Of a stretch of DNA of 64,000 nucleotides, positions 1-12,903 are shown piece by piece. Position 1 is the first letter of the stretch, and each line of letters opens with the position of its first letter. Both the position numbers and the translations under genes were made by a program. Source of the DNA: Calvatia gigantea (Eukaryota; Basidiomycota; Agaricomycetes; Agaricales; Lycoperdaceae); NCBI GenBank assembly GCA_025093985.1, contig JACAAK010000005.1, positions 1,922,001 through 1,986,000 on the forward strand, in the 5' to 3' direction. Under the pieces are notes generated by a model that worked only from the letters and a program-made list of their open reading frames with translations, was not told where the DNA came from and did no database searches.

Positions 1-2912
1 TGGGGGGCACAAGAAGGGCAGTCTGACGCCCGGTATGCTGCCAAAAACCGAAGCTTCGACAAATTTGCAGGCATGTCAGATAATTTTCAACTGGAAGAAT
101 GGGGCTCAAGGAGAACCGAGACACTACCTTTTGTCAAGTTCTAATGGCGTACTGTGTCCGTGAAGGCCCGCAATATTCCAGCTAAGTCATGACATACATA
201 TTCTTTGTCCAGCGCAGTGGTTAGGCCATACTCCCGCGATCTATTGCCCCGCATGCCCGTTCGATTATGGAGGCGAAGGCGAACGTCAGTAGGCTGTCAA
301 TCACCCACCGAAAATATTGAAGACTCGATATAGCCTAAGTCATATCTTTATTCATCAAAGAATACGCATCCCCACCCCTTTAGGTTCACCGTTGGACATT
401 TCATATCCAGAATACGAATCTACAATATCCTAAGATACTTGGTCCGTACCACTCTTCTTGTGTCCATCGCCAATGTACATACTCACTGAATATCAGTCTG
501 GTGGACCCTCGACCGATACAAGAGGGATTGGAGGCACCGATCATTCATCGATACCGGAAACGAACCGGTTCACACAATTTTCACATCTGAATGCTGTAAG
601 CGCTGTCATGAACGCTACGTTTCTTCGCCCACTGACGGAGGATATGGATTTTCCCATATCTCTCCCGTCCGCTGTGACATAATGCTTCAAATTTTCTTTC
701 CTGCGCAGGGTCACGATGTCCAAATCGTCTTGAATCATCTCTTGACGTTGTCAATATTAGCGCTCAAGCGCTCAAGTATCGCTTCCCTGTGAGTTGTTTG
801 GACAAATGACAGGGAATCGTTCCGTTAATTATCAGGCTCCAGACTTTTTGTCTTCTGTTTTACTTCTCTGTCTTCCGAGTTTCCATCTGCCATACGAATC
901 ATATAATCATACAGCATTTATCGCTGCAGGTGATCATCCTTTCATGCCCGAGGCTCCTATCGGATCTCGCAGGTCAAGTAGAGCGCCCGGTTTCCTCTTG
1001 CCACCTTTGCCATTATCACGGAGAAGGGGGGGCATTGATTTTGTCAAAGCTGACGAGGTAGTTAGCACACCCCACGGCATGAACTCTCAAAGGACAATTG
1101 TTTTTTGGGGGTCATTACCATCTTCAAAGCGCAGTCCAATTCATACCCTGCGATTTTGGACATACAGGATCTGTTGATCTTCAAACTCCGAAACTGGCCC
1201 AAATCCTCGGTTCAGAGCATCAGCGGAATCGGTTCAATTCTGTTTGAAGAGTTGGCAGCTCCCTTGATATCTCAAAATAACCGCAATCTTAACCTCAGAT
1301 CCGGCTCACTCGGCAACAACCTCGACATCATACAGTCGAAGTGTAGAGATGGTCGCATTTTGGAACGGTGACGGACCGAAGGACGTCCGGCGAGAACAAG
1401 TCTTCAAGTCGGAGAATGGTTTACCATCGGTTTACCAACAAATGAACAGTGGGCAGATGTGCTCTGTGGGGCTTCCGAATAGCCAGCGTTTTCATCCATC
1501 TTGGCCATCAGGACACGTATGGGGCTGGATAGCAAATTGCACGTTTGAATCCGCCATCGGGTCAGTTGCTATGGGGCGGGAAAGTTTTTTTTAAAACCCA
1601 TCAACAAAACCAATGTTGTGTGCTCCACAAACAACGCTCAAAGTGTTTTTTTACCGAGTGTTCGGATTTCAACGGGATCAGCGGAACGACGATTCGCAGT
1701 GTCAGTTGTGGGATGTTGATGACCCACAGGGTTGCATCCTCCCTCGTCAAGCGACAAATTTTTCGGAGAAGGATGGCGGAGGACCCAGGCAGAACGGAGC
1801 GTGCCGGGATCTTTCAACCCTTCCACCAATGAAATAATGAATAACTATGGGCGCCATGGCAAAAAGTTGGTGTGTGGTCACGAAGCCCGGGTGATTGACA
1901 TCCTCCTGAATGAGGTCAAGCAAGTGCCGCGACGTTGGGATGAACAATTTCGGCCGCAATCACAATCAACCGACAATGTTGAGATGGAGGTGGAGGTACG
2001 TGACCGCTAGTCAACAGCGAATAATGATGGTCCTTCTTACGGTCAAAGAACAGGTATGCAGGATCAGGGCTATGTTTGGTTTTTGCAGGGTCTTGCGGCA
2101 TGGTATGCCGAATGGACGATTCATCTGGTTAAGGTTCATCTCAGATTTGTTTGTGTTGATAATGGTCAGGGTTTCTCACAATCGGAGGTGCAAGAAAAGG
2201 CTTCATTGCTTTCCGACCAGAGGGCGGAGTGGCACTCTGTTCTTGTATTCTCACTCAAGTGCGCTTGACGTCTAGCGGTCTTTGGAATATCCTTATACAT
2301 GGGGAAGAAAATGAGGAAAGGAAGGAGGAAGAACTAAAAACAAAAAGTGAATAAATGGGGAAGAGTTGGCTCAGCGGGTGGAGGATGGTGTGCGGAGAAG
2401 AGGAGGGTTTCGGAAGGGAGGAGGGAAGGGAAAGCAGGACGTTCAGAAGAGAGTCTGGAGGCGGCCGGGTTGAGGACTGACCGGAGGCAGTTGGTTTGCC
2501 TCCTCTGCGATCGACCTGCGAGCGGAGACGCTGGCTCATTCGAACTGAATAGTAACGCGAAACGCGTCGAACTCAGCCACGGCTTGGGTCACGTCACGGA
2601 TGAATGGAATAAATAGCAAGGTGAAGGAAGCGGGGAAGGTGATGCGCGCGTGACGTGGAGAAGAGGACGAAAACGGGAGGTTTGTTTCTAGAAATCCAGA
2701 AGAAGCTCAACATGATGTTATTGATTGTTCGGCAGTGGGTTGCTGTTTTTTGAGTTGTCTGCAATTAATCTGACAGCGGAGTCACGTCACGCAGAATCTC
2801 AGATCTATACAAAGGTGTACAAGACAAGAGGGCGAAGTTGTTCGAGCACTTCCAACGAAACCATTTCCAGCTGTCCTCCTTTGGCGACACTATTTTGCTG
2901 CCGTTGTTCTAG
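1..2912. other. Left intergenic region, no supported gene
   Basis: Only short ORFs occur here, on both strands and overlapping each other, without recognisable domains or a consistent splice model. The last 600 bases are purine-rich on the plus strand, with a TGACGT-type element near 2652, and presumably contain the 5' flank of the C2H2 regulator that starts at 2913. Nothing else is claimed. Confidence 0.5.
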
Positions 2913-4926
2913 ATGATGTCCCAAGTCCTTTCACCCCCATCTCAGCTGGACATTTCAAAGTGTATCCCTGACTACCTTCCTCGTCATAAGTTGGCCTCCT
3001 CCCCAACTTTCTTCCCCGACCTCGGGAACCTTGCACCCGTCACGACTTCACCAGTGCATTCGGACTCACCAGCGGGCTCAATAGACGACGAACATTCGTC
3101 ATCTCATTCACCTTCGCGCACTTCTGGTCAGTTCCAGTATGCACCCCGGCCCTCGGCCAACTTCGACTCCCCAGCCACTTCACCCACGGCCGATATGTTC
3201 GACCCTAATTCCCGACCAAGTTTTGTTGCAGCTCAATATCCTGTCCCTACTCCCCAATCCGTTAATAACGTTGGTGGTGGTCTAAGGAATTCTAACGCCA
3301 TCGGTTCTTACCTGTCCGAATCTCCATCTCCCGTGGATGTCCACCGTCCTCCTTCGTTTCCCCATCCAGTCAGTGCGCCACCTTCGCAAAACCGCTTCCC
3401 CCCTACAGGCGCTCCATCTTATTCGGGGGACGATCGTGCTATCCAAGAATCTTTGACAGAGCGCTGTGCTCGCCAAAGCCCGCAAGATAAATTTTCCAAC
3501 TCCTGCACTCAACCGGCTTCCTCCCTGGAGCAGCGACGGATGTCCGAGCCATCCCTCCTAGGCAGTACATCCCCCTATAACCCTACTCCAGATTCATGTG
3601 ACCGCTTCTCGCAATACCCGTTCGCCTTTAACCCACCACCTCAGTCCACGCGTTCCTCGACCTATATGCCCACCCTACAGAGGGGATCGAGCCTTGCGTC
3701 TCTCCGCGATCCTCGGCAAGGGCAGTCGGACTACCCATTGTCCCAATCCCAGTGGAAGCAGGGTGACGATACCTATGACCAAGGCATCTACGACCCGATA
3801 TCCCCCCTCAATTCGAATTTCCCTAGCGGCCTACTTGGCTCCCCAACTGGCGTTCCCTACTCCCCTATGTCCGAAAATCCTTATGGCCCATCACCCCCGA
3901 ACACGGGAACCTCTACCTCATCCGCCCCCCCAATGGGTTCCATGAACTTTAACAACTACGCCTCCCAGCCCCATCAGGCGCCAAACATGCAGAGGGGTAC
4001 TAATCCAAATGCCAATTACACCGACAGTGCTAATAGCAAAACCTACTCTTTTGTAGCCTTGCCCGGGAACACCGTTAAAAAGCGGCCTCGCAGGAGGTAT
4101 GATGAGATTGAGCGTCTCTACCAATGCTCGTATCCCGATTGTACCAAAGCATATGGTACATTAAATCATCTCAATGCGCACGTTACAATGCAAAAGCATG
4201 GCTCCAAACGCACTCCTAGTGGTGAGTAAAACCTCTAACCATACGGAAACCAGTCATTTATCTCATAATCTGTCCTCAATAGAATTCAAGGAGCTACGTA
4301 AACAGTGGCGAAAGGCCAAGAAGGAAGCAGAAGCTGCCGGCGCAGCCCATGGGTCTATTCGCCGGATGCCCACCTTACCCATGCGTTCTGACGAATCTGG
4401 CGTCTACGAGGCTCGTTACGGAGCTATGCAACGACATCACCCCGCAATGGGCCTACCTGTTAGCGTTACTCATGCAGGTTCCGCTGACCGATTCGGCGTG
4501 CCCATTGAAGACATCCGCTACCCTCCACATGAGCGTGAAGAGGACGTCCTTCATTACGGTAACCTACGGCGGTTCAACAATGTAGGCACTCCGTCTTCAT
4601 GGCATGCTGGGAGCACTTTGGCATCGCGCGGGGGTCTTAACCAGCCATACATTTCCTCGTCCTTTCCATCCCAGCCGGGTCACACCTCGCCACCTTCTCC
4701 GCGGATGGTGGGAAGATTAGGTCCGGACAGTACGCTGCTGACACCTCTTCCCGGCTACCAAGGTCATCAGTCTCATGCGGGCCTCCTACCTCCTCTCCAC
4801 CCCTCAGGCGATTTAGCGTACGCTCCTGAGGGCTATGACTTGTATGAAACAGACAGTCGACCTGGGACGGGACATGCAAGTATAGGAGGCCATGTCAGTG
4901 GAGATGACTTTGACCACCGTGGGTGA
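2913..4926 (+). CDS. C2H2 zinc-finger transcription factor, Con7-like
   Basis: Two exons (2913-4221 and 4283-4926) joined by a 61-nt GTGAGT...AG intron give a product of about 650 residues. Residues 1-380 are Ser/Pro/Asn-rich and look disordered. A basic stretch (KKRPRRRYDEIERL) then leads into one C2H2 finger of the form C-x4-C-x12-H-x5-H (YQCSYPDCTKAYG, then H in LNAHVTMQKHG), directly followed by an EFKELRKQWRKAKKEAE helix that the splice restores. From memory this finger-plus-helix block matches fungal Con7-type regulators, which control morphogenesis and cell-wall genes in ascomycetes; the basidiomycete role is inference. The tail is again low complexity. The start is the first of two adjacent Met codons. 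It is probably a nuclear DNA-binding protein. Confidence 0.82.
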
Positions 4927-7900
4927 TAACTCTATCTGCTCCTGACAACTTCCTCGATTCGTATGTGCGTACAAAACGCATACTCGTGATCACCACTTCT
5001 GCCCCTGCACCCTATCCTGAATATAATCAACCTCCTCGAGTTCCCACACGGAATATCCCCATAATCACCTCTGATAAGTTTTCGGTTTCCCCCGCTTCTT
5101 AATTTCCTTTGACACAACCATCCACCTTTTGTGCTGTCCAAAAATGTTGTCTATCGTAGATCCGTTGTACTCCTTCCTTCTAGTTCCGGCTGTAGATATT
5201 CTTGACTCTCCTGAGCTATCCTATTTTTTCGGCCTTCAATCGGGTTATATTATTCGCTTTCTTATTGCAATTACCTGTATAGTAGCTTGCACACCTATAT
5301 CTACCGCACATTGTCCTTTTTTTGATTTTGGCTTGTTGTTCGTTGTATATTGTACCCGTTCGCGCGGTTTGACTTCTTTTTTATACTCGGTTGTAAATGC
5401 CTACCCCGTCGCTGGCTTTTTGGTTCCATGGGATAGCGGTGTAAATAGTTTTGTGTACGTTCGCATACTGAGAACGCTCCAGGCTTTTACCAATGATAAT
5501 TCCTCCAACCTTAGAATCACCTCGTCATTACACTGGCACAACACCACATCTGACGCTTTCGAGGAGCCTTGCCCATCTGAACAAGGGGAGAGAAAAGCAC
5601 TCGCATGTGAAGTGGGTGGGAGACGTCAGAGGGCTTGGGACGGAGATCTCGCTCTCTCAAATCTAACTCCGACTCGCAGCCAGGAATAAGAACAAACCTC
5701 CGGTATGATTATATGTGTAAAGGCTGCATTGTATTTGCTCCTTTCTATCATTCCTTCTCTTTCTTCAATGCACACCGAGTGTGGATTGACCTGATGTCGC
5801 TTTCTGAGATTTGAAGAGGTTAGATAACCCCAATGAGCCGGACTCTTGGATGGCACGTGAGGTCCTATTTAAGTTTGAACCGTACGTAAATGGGTTGGCT
5901 GGAATTGGCAGGGATGGAAGGTTGGATGGGATCCAAAGAACCCTGAGCACAACTCACACTCCCAGGATCGCAAATGCACGTATGGATCAAAGAAGGCTCG
6001 GAAGCATCACCACCACTGTATTGACTGGTTTACTTGTCTTCCAAGAATTTTCCTATGTCCCAGTTCCGCCAGGATTATCACATAATTATCGATTATCAGT
6101 CTCGGCATAGGACAGGCTCTGCTTCTTGAACACCCGTGCGAACGTTCTTCCCATTCCCAAGCTCTTGGACGGACACTCCGGAGTCAAATTTCTTGCATCT
6201 GGAAGTCTTCAGTTGTGAATGTGATTCTATCTCTTAAGTCATGATCATCATTCGATCTCACGCGAGGGGTCTCGAGGAGCTGACACCTTAACGCCACACT
6301 CGGTCGCGATGCTGACATGGCGTCAATGTTGTTATTTATACCAGGCATCATTGCGCAGGAAATTTTTCACCCAGCGGTCTATGGAGTATATGATACTTAC
6401 CGGGGACGCGCAACGTCAACCGATTTTTGATGCAGTTTGACGTTGACGAGAGAGAAAATCAGAGTATTAAGTTCAGACAGTATGTCACGTCACAAAATCA
6501 AAAATAGCCGCTGCTTCTTTTGATTCATGTGTCTTCCGATGAACATGAGGGGGTTCGAAAGGACTCAATGACGGTACTGTGGCCACTCAGCTCATCCGAG
6601 ATGTCAGTAAACATAGGCTGAAATACGTTTAGCCCTGCCATCATCGCTGAAAGTGAAGAGGAGTTTTGATTTTTGCGGCAACTACCTGCTTCTTACGCTC
6701 GAATTTGGAGATGAGAAAGGGGACCCTTTTCCCCGGCTGTATATTTGGCCCCAACAATAAGCGTGATGTATAACCGGCGTGTTTCACGTAATTGGTGAAT
6801 GTGAAGGATGCCCATTCTTCGGGGAAGGCTGGGTGCTGAGCCGAACAGCAGGCAGCGGGCGGACGGCGAAGAAGTCATCTGACCCAGCTTGATTCTGCAT
6901 GATTCTACATGATAGAAATAACCCAAGGGGATGCTATTTGTTGGACTTTGAGCTCCTCAGGGTGAGAAATATCGGTGGCAGCTGTCATCGGGCTGAACAG
7001 ATGGGACTGGAAAGGCAAAAGGAATTCATGGAAGAGGAGGTTAATTCACGAAAGACATTCCGCGTTAAGCCATCTTTGGGCTTCCCCCGATGCGACGGAG
7101 TGAGGGAACTAAAGAGACACAACATCTATATCGTCATAAGTTACTTCCGGAGATCATCAACGTTCATTGGTAATATTATGCCAGAGGAGTCGTACAGGAC
7201 ATCTCAGTACATGAGATACTGAGATACGGAGGGCCATGCTCCAAAAATGATGGAAGGGAACAAGACATTTCCCCCCGGTCACCGAAATGCCAACCAGCCT
7301 TGTTTCAGCGCGTCGCGACCAAGGTGACTTCCATGTTTAACTTTTGTCTGAACGTGAACAGGAGTGAATTTGGTGTTTTGAGCTACGGGATGAGTATCAC
7401 GCCCACCTTCATCACGGAGTACCTTGTGGCGTTAAGTGGGCACCAGAGAAACGAAGGATGGGGCTGCTTCCAAAACATATCTCCGAGGTCTTCAGAAATT
7501 TTTACCAACCTTCGCTAGCAGGGTTTGGGGGTACAGGCTCCGAAGAACAGGGTCGATTTTAAGTTGTGGTCGGGATAGCTGCAGAACTGGGATAGTGTTG
7601 CGCTGCAAACCTCGTCGCGCTACGGGAAACCGGAAGTACCGAGGCAAAGCTAGTCCACGAGAGCCTGAAGAATACTCTTCCACTCTTCAATCATCAGGGA
7701 GACTTTGCAAGAAGTTTGTTGTTTCCACAACCGTTAAATGCGAAAGGCCGAGATCTGGCGTATGATGTGGGAGTAGCTTCCGATCTTTCGAAGCCACTCA
7801 GCGTTAGCGCCATCCACCCGGTTGAGAGCTGCACGATGTTGCATCTCGTCAGAGAAATTCCGGGGTGATCAAGCTAGGTTGTCGACAGCAAGATACGGGA

Positions 7901-9260
7901 GATTGAGAAACAGCCACTATGCATGCGATTCTAAGGCGCCTTGGGATTCAAGGTGCTCAAAGACGCACACACAGACAACATCAGCGGACGCCCTCCATGA
8001 TGCCACCAGGCCATCAATCGTCCCCTAGAAACTCAGATCAATTGTACAAAGCCCGATCCTGTTTTTCGCAGTGCACTCCGCGCAGTAGTTCCACACAGAA
8101 GGTGGAGATGACGGAACCCAATACAGGTGCCACGTAACATTACGCGTAGCACTGCTGCAGAACATTCCCTGTGAATCGAGTGTGGGCAATTCAGCCGGAC
8201 AAGCAATTGACTCAGACCCAGGGCTCACCTTCTGTTGTGCTGGAATGTCCGAGTTGGCCCAGTTTTTCTTCCCACAAGCTCAAGTTCGATGGCGACCTCA
8301 ACATCTAACCGACCCAGAGAAGAACATTAGAGCTGGACACCATTCCCGCAACTGTATCCCCAGATTCAAGGTCCTTCTCCGCTTCCCTAGGCCTAGCCGT
8401 TTTATCCAAACATACTTTGGCTTTCTACCCCAGAAACTTGAATCAGATGACCACAGTTAGGTAGAATTGGTGTGAATCTGTTATCCCGTGACGTTGCCCT
8501 CCGCATCGCAGTGAATTCCACGGAATTCTTGAGCACGGAATTCTTGAGCACCCACCCATTTAGATAAGACCGGTGGAGGTTACAAGTTCAATTTATTGTC
8601 ATTTTTCTCTAGGGACACTGTTCTTTCAGACCACGGTAGCACGTCTGGAGGGTCCTAGTGCCGGGAGTCTCATAAGCAGGTAGTTGGAGGGCTGGGGCTT
8701 CGTGACCCGCAACTAAGCGCGTGCGCCATCACAGTCTTCCGAGGCTCATCAAACTAAAAAAATTGCAACTTTCGGTGACGAACTCAAAAACAAATCAAGC
8801 TTTCCTAATTCTGCGAGCTTTGGGAAGTGTTTGAAGTCTCCGGCGGGGAGGCTTCTACCGACGAAGGCCGCTCCTTATTTTTTGAATTCAAGACCGAGAG
8901 TTCCGAGTCGGGAACCTTGAGGGGACTGCCAGACGAGCTAAGACAGACCCACAAGACGCCATTTGTAGGGCCATAATGTTTTGATGACGGGACGGATTCC
9001 TAACGCCGAATTCCCGCCTCTTTGGAGACGTTCGTAGGGGTTGTATTCCTGTCTTCCTCCTGCGCACACCGGCACACCGCACCGACAGCACTTGATCAAG
9101 ACGAGCTAAATGTGGAAAACGGCAGGATCGGCGAGGGATTGGAAAGGGGATGCAAGGCGTCTGTTTGACTTCCGAAGGACGCCCATTCAATCTGGCGCTC
9201 GAAGGAAAACAACAGGTACAGTACCGCAAGTGGGTCAAGTGCGAGATCAAAGAAAAAAAC
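4927..9260. other. Long gene-poor stretch
   Basis: The first 600 bases are T-rich and look like the 3' flank of the C2H2 gene. A 186-codon frame there lacks a good ATG and reads as hydrophobic T-rich noise. The rest has only short overlapping ORFs on both strands with no recognised domain. A small 15-bp tandem duplication lies at 8521-8550. I see no element with terminal repeats. Confidence 0.45.
8521..8550. repeat. Two-copy 15-bp tandem repeat
   Basis: The 15-mer CGGAATTCTTGAGCA occurs twice head to tail (8521-8535 and 8536-8550) with no mismatch, each copy containing an EcoRI-like GAATTC palindrome. It lies in gene-poor DNA with no evident function; a replication slippage event is the simple explanation. 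Confidence 0.8.
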
Positions 9261-9346
9261 GGGCCTGACCGGGAATTGAACCCGGGACCTCCTCGAAATT
9301 GCTCATAAAGCCCTAACAAGGAATCATACTACTAGACCATCAGGCC
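9261..9346 (-). tRNA. tRNA-Pro(AGG) with a 14-nt intron
   Basis: The minus strand folds as a cloverleaf. The 7-bp acceptor stem GGCCTGA/TCAGGCC is followed by discriminator C. The anticodon stem CCTTG/CGAGG encloses the loop TTAGGG-T with anticodon AGG. The T arm is CCGGG/CCCGG around TTCAATT. A 14-nt insert follows the base 3' of the anticodon, the canonical eukaryotic tRNA intron site, giving 86 nt in total. The A box (TGGTCTAGTAG) and B box (GGTTCAATTCC) support RNA polymerase III transcription. One oddity is that the D loop reads TAGTAGTAT where TAGTGGTAT is usual, so the conserved G18 appears as A. CCA is not encoded, as expected for a nuclear gene. Confidence 0.88.
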
Positions 9347-11463
9347 TTGGTACACTGATCTTCTCTACAAACATATTCTCAAGTTTTCATTCATAGATGA
9401 CAGGCAGCATCTCACAAGGTAGTCATTGGTTGCTTCCCATCCCCAATATTACCTTTAAAAATTGTTCTATTGTACCATTTCAAGACTATGACATAGGCAT
9501 CAGGTTTGAGGTAACTATTTTTTTCGGACTCATATGTACTTATTCTTTTGCTCTTTACCGAAGAATCGCCCTTTTTGGCAGAGGGTAGGGTGTAAAAGCC
9601 GAGGAGGCTGGCGGAACCTCCCGATGACCTCGGGTGGCGTTTGGTATCTGTCTGGGGGCTACCCAAGACGCCAAGGCGGGAGCATCATTGAACATTTGAG
9701 TAAAGCTGTATTCGTACATAGGCAGTGGCTGAGAAAGTTTCGGTGTTGCCGGAAAACGGAAGGAGAACTCGGCGGCGGTGGCGTTGGCAATGTAAAGATA
9801 TAATTGGTGCCGTGTTTACCCAAGAGTTTCTGCCTATTTTCGCTGGTTGAACGCACCATGTAGGAGGGGGCTTTGATGCCCAGTTCCGGCAGTGAGGCGG
9901 GCTGAGGGTGTGTGACTCGGCGAGCGTTCATCAATTCCTCGTGGATACCGATTATACACCTTCAAATCAGGAAATTCGGGCAGTCTCTTTGACGTTGGAG
10001 CGGTTACCATAAACAAAGTCGTGACGAGAGTCAGATTACATGGTAGAGTGTACTTTGCAGGACCGAGTTGGCTGTTGGCACGTCGATACGATTGGCGACC
10101 GCCGGAAAATCGCGGAAGCTGAAATCTCCCAACTCGGGAACAGCGGAAAAACTATGCGGAACCCATTCTTCTTCATCAGAGTTTGTTTGGGACCAGCAGT
10201 ATTCGACAGCTCTGCGATACCCTTGTTGCAAGACCGAAGCCGGTGGAGCCAATCTGCTGGCAGCAAGACCGCGAAGGACGCGCAATCTTCCAGGATATCA
10301 ACCGGGGGAGGTTCCGAAATCCCACATATCGGACCCGACGGAAGGTCGGTGAATGGAAGAACTTCAAGGTGCAATCCGAAGCAAGCTGGATGTCGGATTA
10401 TTCTTTTTCTGCTCCGAATACCTTGTTGGGTTTCAGGAAGGGAAAAGCTTTGCGGCCGCGATACACGCTCAGAGGAGGACTTCCGGAAGCGATTTGATTG
10501 GGTGGGAGAGCACTACACTTCCCACCATAAGCAGCTAACTTTTGTCCAGATACCTCGGGCTCTCAACGGAATAGGTCCAGGGATGTCCATAGGGTCAACT
10601 CTGCGATCCCCGAAATTGTGGGACCCCTTCGGGACAATAGCCGTGGCTATATGTCGAGCCCCGGAAATCTTCTTTCACAGAGGGCTGAGGAACTGAACTT
10701 TTTCCGAACGAGTCCACTTGAGGAATGCATGGCCCATCCTACCCTAGGGGAAGACACGGCCTGCTGCGTGTTGTATGGGTTTATATTAGAGGATGTAGCA
10801 TCTGTTGAGTTGTATCGGAAGGAAAGGACCGTTGTTGTTGGTCGACAGAGAAAGAGGCTCGGTATTTTGGCATGAGCTGGGGAACATTCACGTGGGGTCT
10901 GAAATTGATAAGTATTTAATTGGCGATCCGGGTGTTGGCATTTATATCTCAAGTTACACGCGGTCACTCTGTTGTTCGATGATACGGCCATGCTGCCCTC
11001 AACACTCATGACGCTCGTCTGCCGCTTCTCGTATACAAGTAACTCCACCCAGAGCATAACGACAACCGAGCGACTTCTAACGTCAGTGCTGACTTACGAC
11101 GTACTCAAAAGGTTGGACGGTGAAGCGCTGACCGCCAAGGTAGTAGTATGACCTCGCCACTCGTGCGCATATCTCTGAAGTGCCTTTGGGAGGCGGTCAG
11201 TTCAACTCGCGACCTTATCATGCTGTATTTTGCCGTGCCCCGAGCTTGCACGTCTTGGCATTGACTCGCGTGGTCGATCCTCATGGCCGGACAGGTTCTT
11301 TTAGGAAGCCCTTCCTATTGTACCACCTTGGATGACAGTCGTTTCATGGTTCCCTAGCTTCTGTTCCACATGGAATTCTCATATGAAGACCGACATTGCA
11401 CTTTAAAACAGAGTGGTCCCGAACTGCGAAACTCGGCTTCTCTCCCCTTCAACCTCTGTTGAA
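9347..11463. other. Unresolved ORF-dense region
   Basis: Several frames on both strands stay open between about 10030 and 11050: a 218-codon plus frame at 10040-10696, and minus frames of 112, 84 and 136 codons. None shows a domain I recognise, and simultaneous opening of both strands suggests composition rather than selection. The minus frame at 10031-10285 has the most protein-like composition. This could hide a spliced gene, but I cannot support a model. Confidence 0.35.
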
Positions 11464-12903
11464 ATGAAGTGCCGACTCACCCTTTTGAGCGCTGTTCTCG
11501 CTGCTGTGACCCTCGTTCATGCCGCACCTATCTCTCATGAAGAACTCGTCAAGAACTCTGCGCAGGGTTTGCGCCTCCTTCAGCTTTCTGAGGACGCCGA
11601 TCCTGTTTGGAAGACCGACGAAGAAGCAATTGAACTTAAGCGCGCTAAGATCAACTTTGTAGGTCCCTACTTCAAGGATGCTTGATGTTCTGGCACTGTT
11701 GATCACCCGTTGGCTTCCTTTAAGTTTGATGTAACGGAAACATATGAACTTGAACAGAAGTTGCAGAAGGCCAAGGCCAACGGGGAGTACACTGTTGCTG
11801 CTACATGTAAGTTGTGGTCGCTGCCGCATATTTTGTCTATTCATCGTCTTTCAGTTCCAGCGCCTTCGCATCAGTCTGACGTCACACCATTATTGTCCAA
11901 GGTCTCGGTGACCAACATGCAGAGCTACCTTTCCTCTTTGACCGCATTCAACAACCGCTATTACCGTGCTCAGAGTGGTGCCGATGCCAGTGCGTGGATC
12001 CTGAATACTGTGAAGGGGGTGAGTATAAGATTCTCCGTTGTCCTGACATCGGTGCTCAACCATGACTGATTCGTCTTCGTCCAGATCACCAGCGGTCGCT
12101 CCGACATCACTGCTAGCTATTTTACTCATAGCTGGGTTCAGCCCTCAATCGTCGTTAAGATTGCTGGGAGCCGGGCCTCATCTCCTGTAACGATTCTGGG
12201 CGCTCATATGGATTCCATCAATCTCAGCAACCCCACCTCTGGGCGGGCGCCTGGTGGAGATGACGATGGTACGGGCTCGGTCAACCTCATTGAGGGATTG
12301 CGCGTTCTCGTTTCTTCCGGATTCCGACCGTCAACACCTCTTGAATTCCACTGGTATTCTGCAGAGGAGGTTGGTCTCCTTGGATCTAACGCTATTGCGA
12401 CAAGTTACAAGAATTCGGGCGTCCAAGTTAAAGCGTTCATGGAACTTGATATGTCCGGCTAGTGAGTAACATTCCATATTCGGTTACATCAAACAGGGCG
12501 ACAATAACAATCTGGCGTCATAGCTTCAGACCTGGCAGTAGGGAGGTCATGGCTCTTCAAGCTGACTACATTGACACGGGTCTCAACACCTTCCTTAAGC
12601 AGTTGATTACTGCCTATTCAAGAATCCCGTGGGCTATGGATATTCCTGCATGTTTTTACAATCTCCGGTATTCTGGTATGGGACTGAGCTCATCTTTTGC
12701 AGTGCGGTTATGCTTGCTCCGACCATGCGAGTTGGTACAAGCAAGGGTACCCTTCAGCGTTCCCTTATGAGGCCATCACCGGTGATGATGACCCGAATGT
12801 CCACTCATCCACTGATACAACCAGTATTACGGGCTTCTCATGGTCACACTCCTTGGAGTTTGCAAAGATTGGTGTTGCTTTCGCTTACGAAATGACCGTT
12901 TAA
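11464..12903 (+). CDS. Secreted leucine aminopeptidase, peptidase family M28
   Basis: Six exons fit: 11464-11658, 11725-11806, 11855-12018, 12085-12461, 12524-about 12632 and 12703-12903, giving roughly 375 residues. The start MKCRLTLLSAVLAAVTLVHA is a signal peptide, followed by a short propeptide. The co-catalytic zinc site is visible: His and Asp in GAHMDS, Asp in PGGDDDGTGS, the Glu pair in SAEEVGLLG, Asp in MELDMSGY, and His in PNVHSSTDT. CGYACSDHASW supplies the usual disulfide pair and substrate-pocket region. It would remove N-terminal hydrophobic residues from extracellular peptides. The fifth intron is irregular: no GT donor keeps the frame, and only a GC donor at 12633 (after IPW) joins in phase to the CGYACSD exon, losing about four residues seen in relatives. 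The family call is firm; intactness is less so. Confidence 0.85.

Noticed and set aside
5129..5689. 186-codon plus-strand ORF downstream of the C2H2 gene
   Set aside because: Opens without an ATG, lies in T-rich 3' flank and reads as hydrophobic noise with no domain.
10040..10696. 218-codon plus-strand ORF as a real gene
   Set aside because: Overlaps similarly long ORFs on the other strand, no domain, no splice context, so left as an unresolved region.
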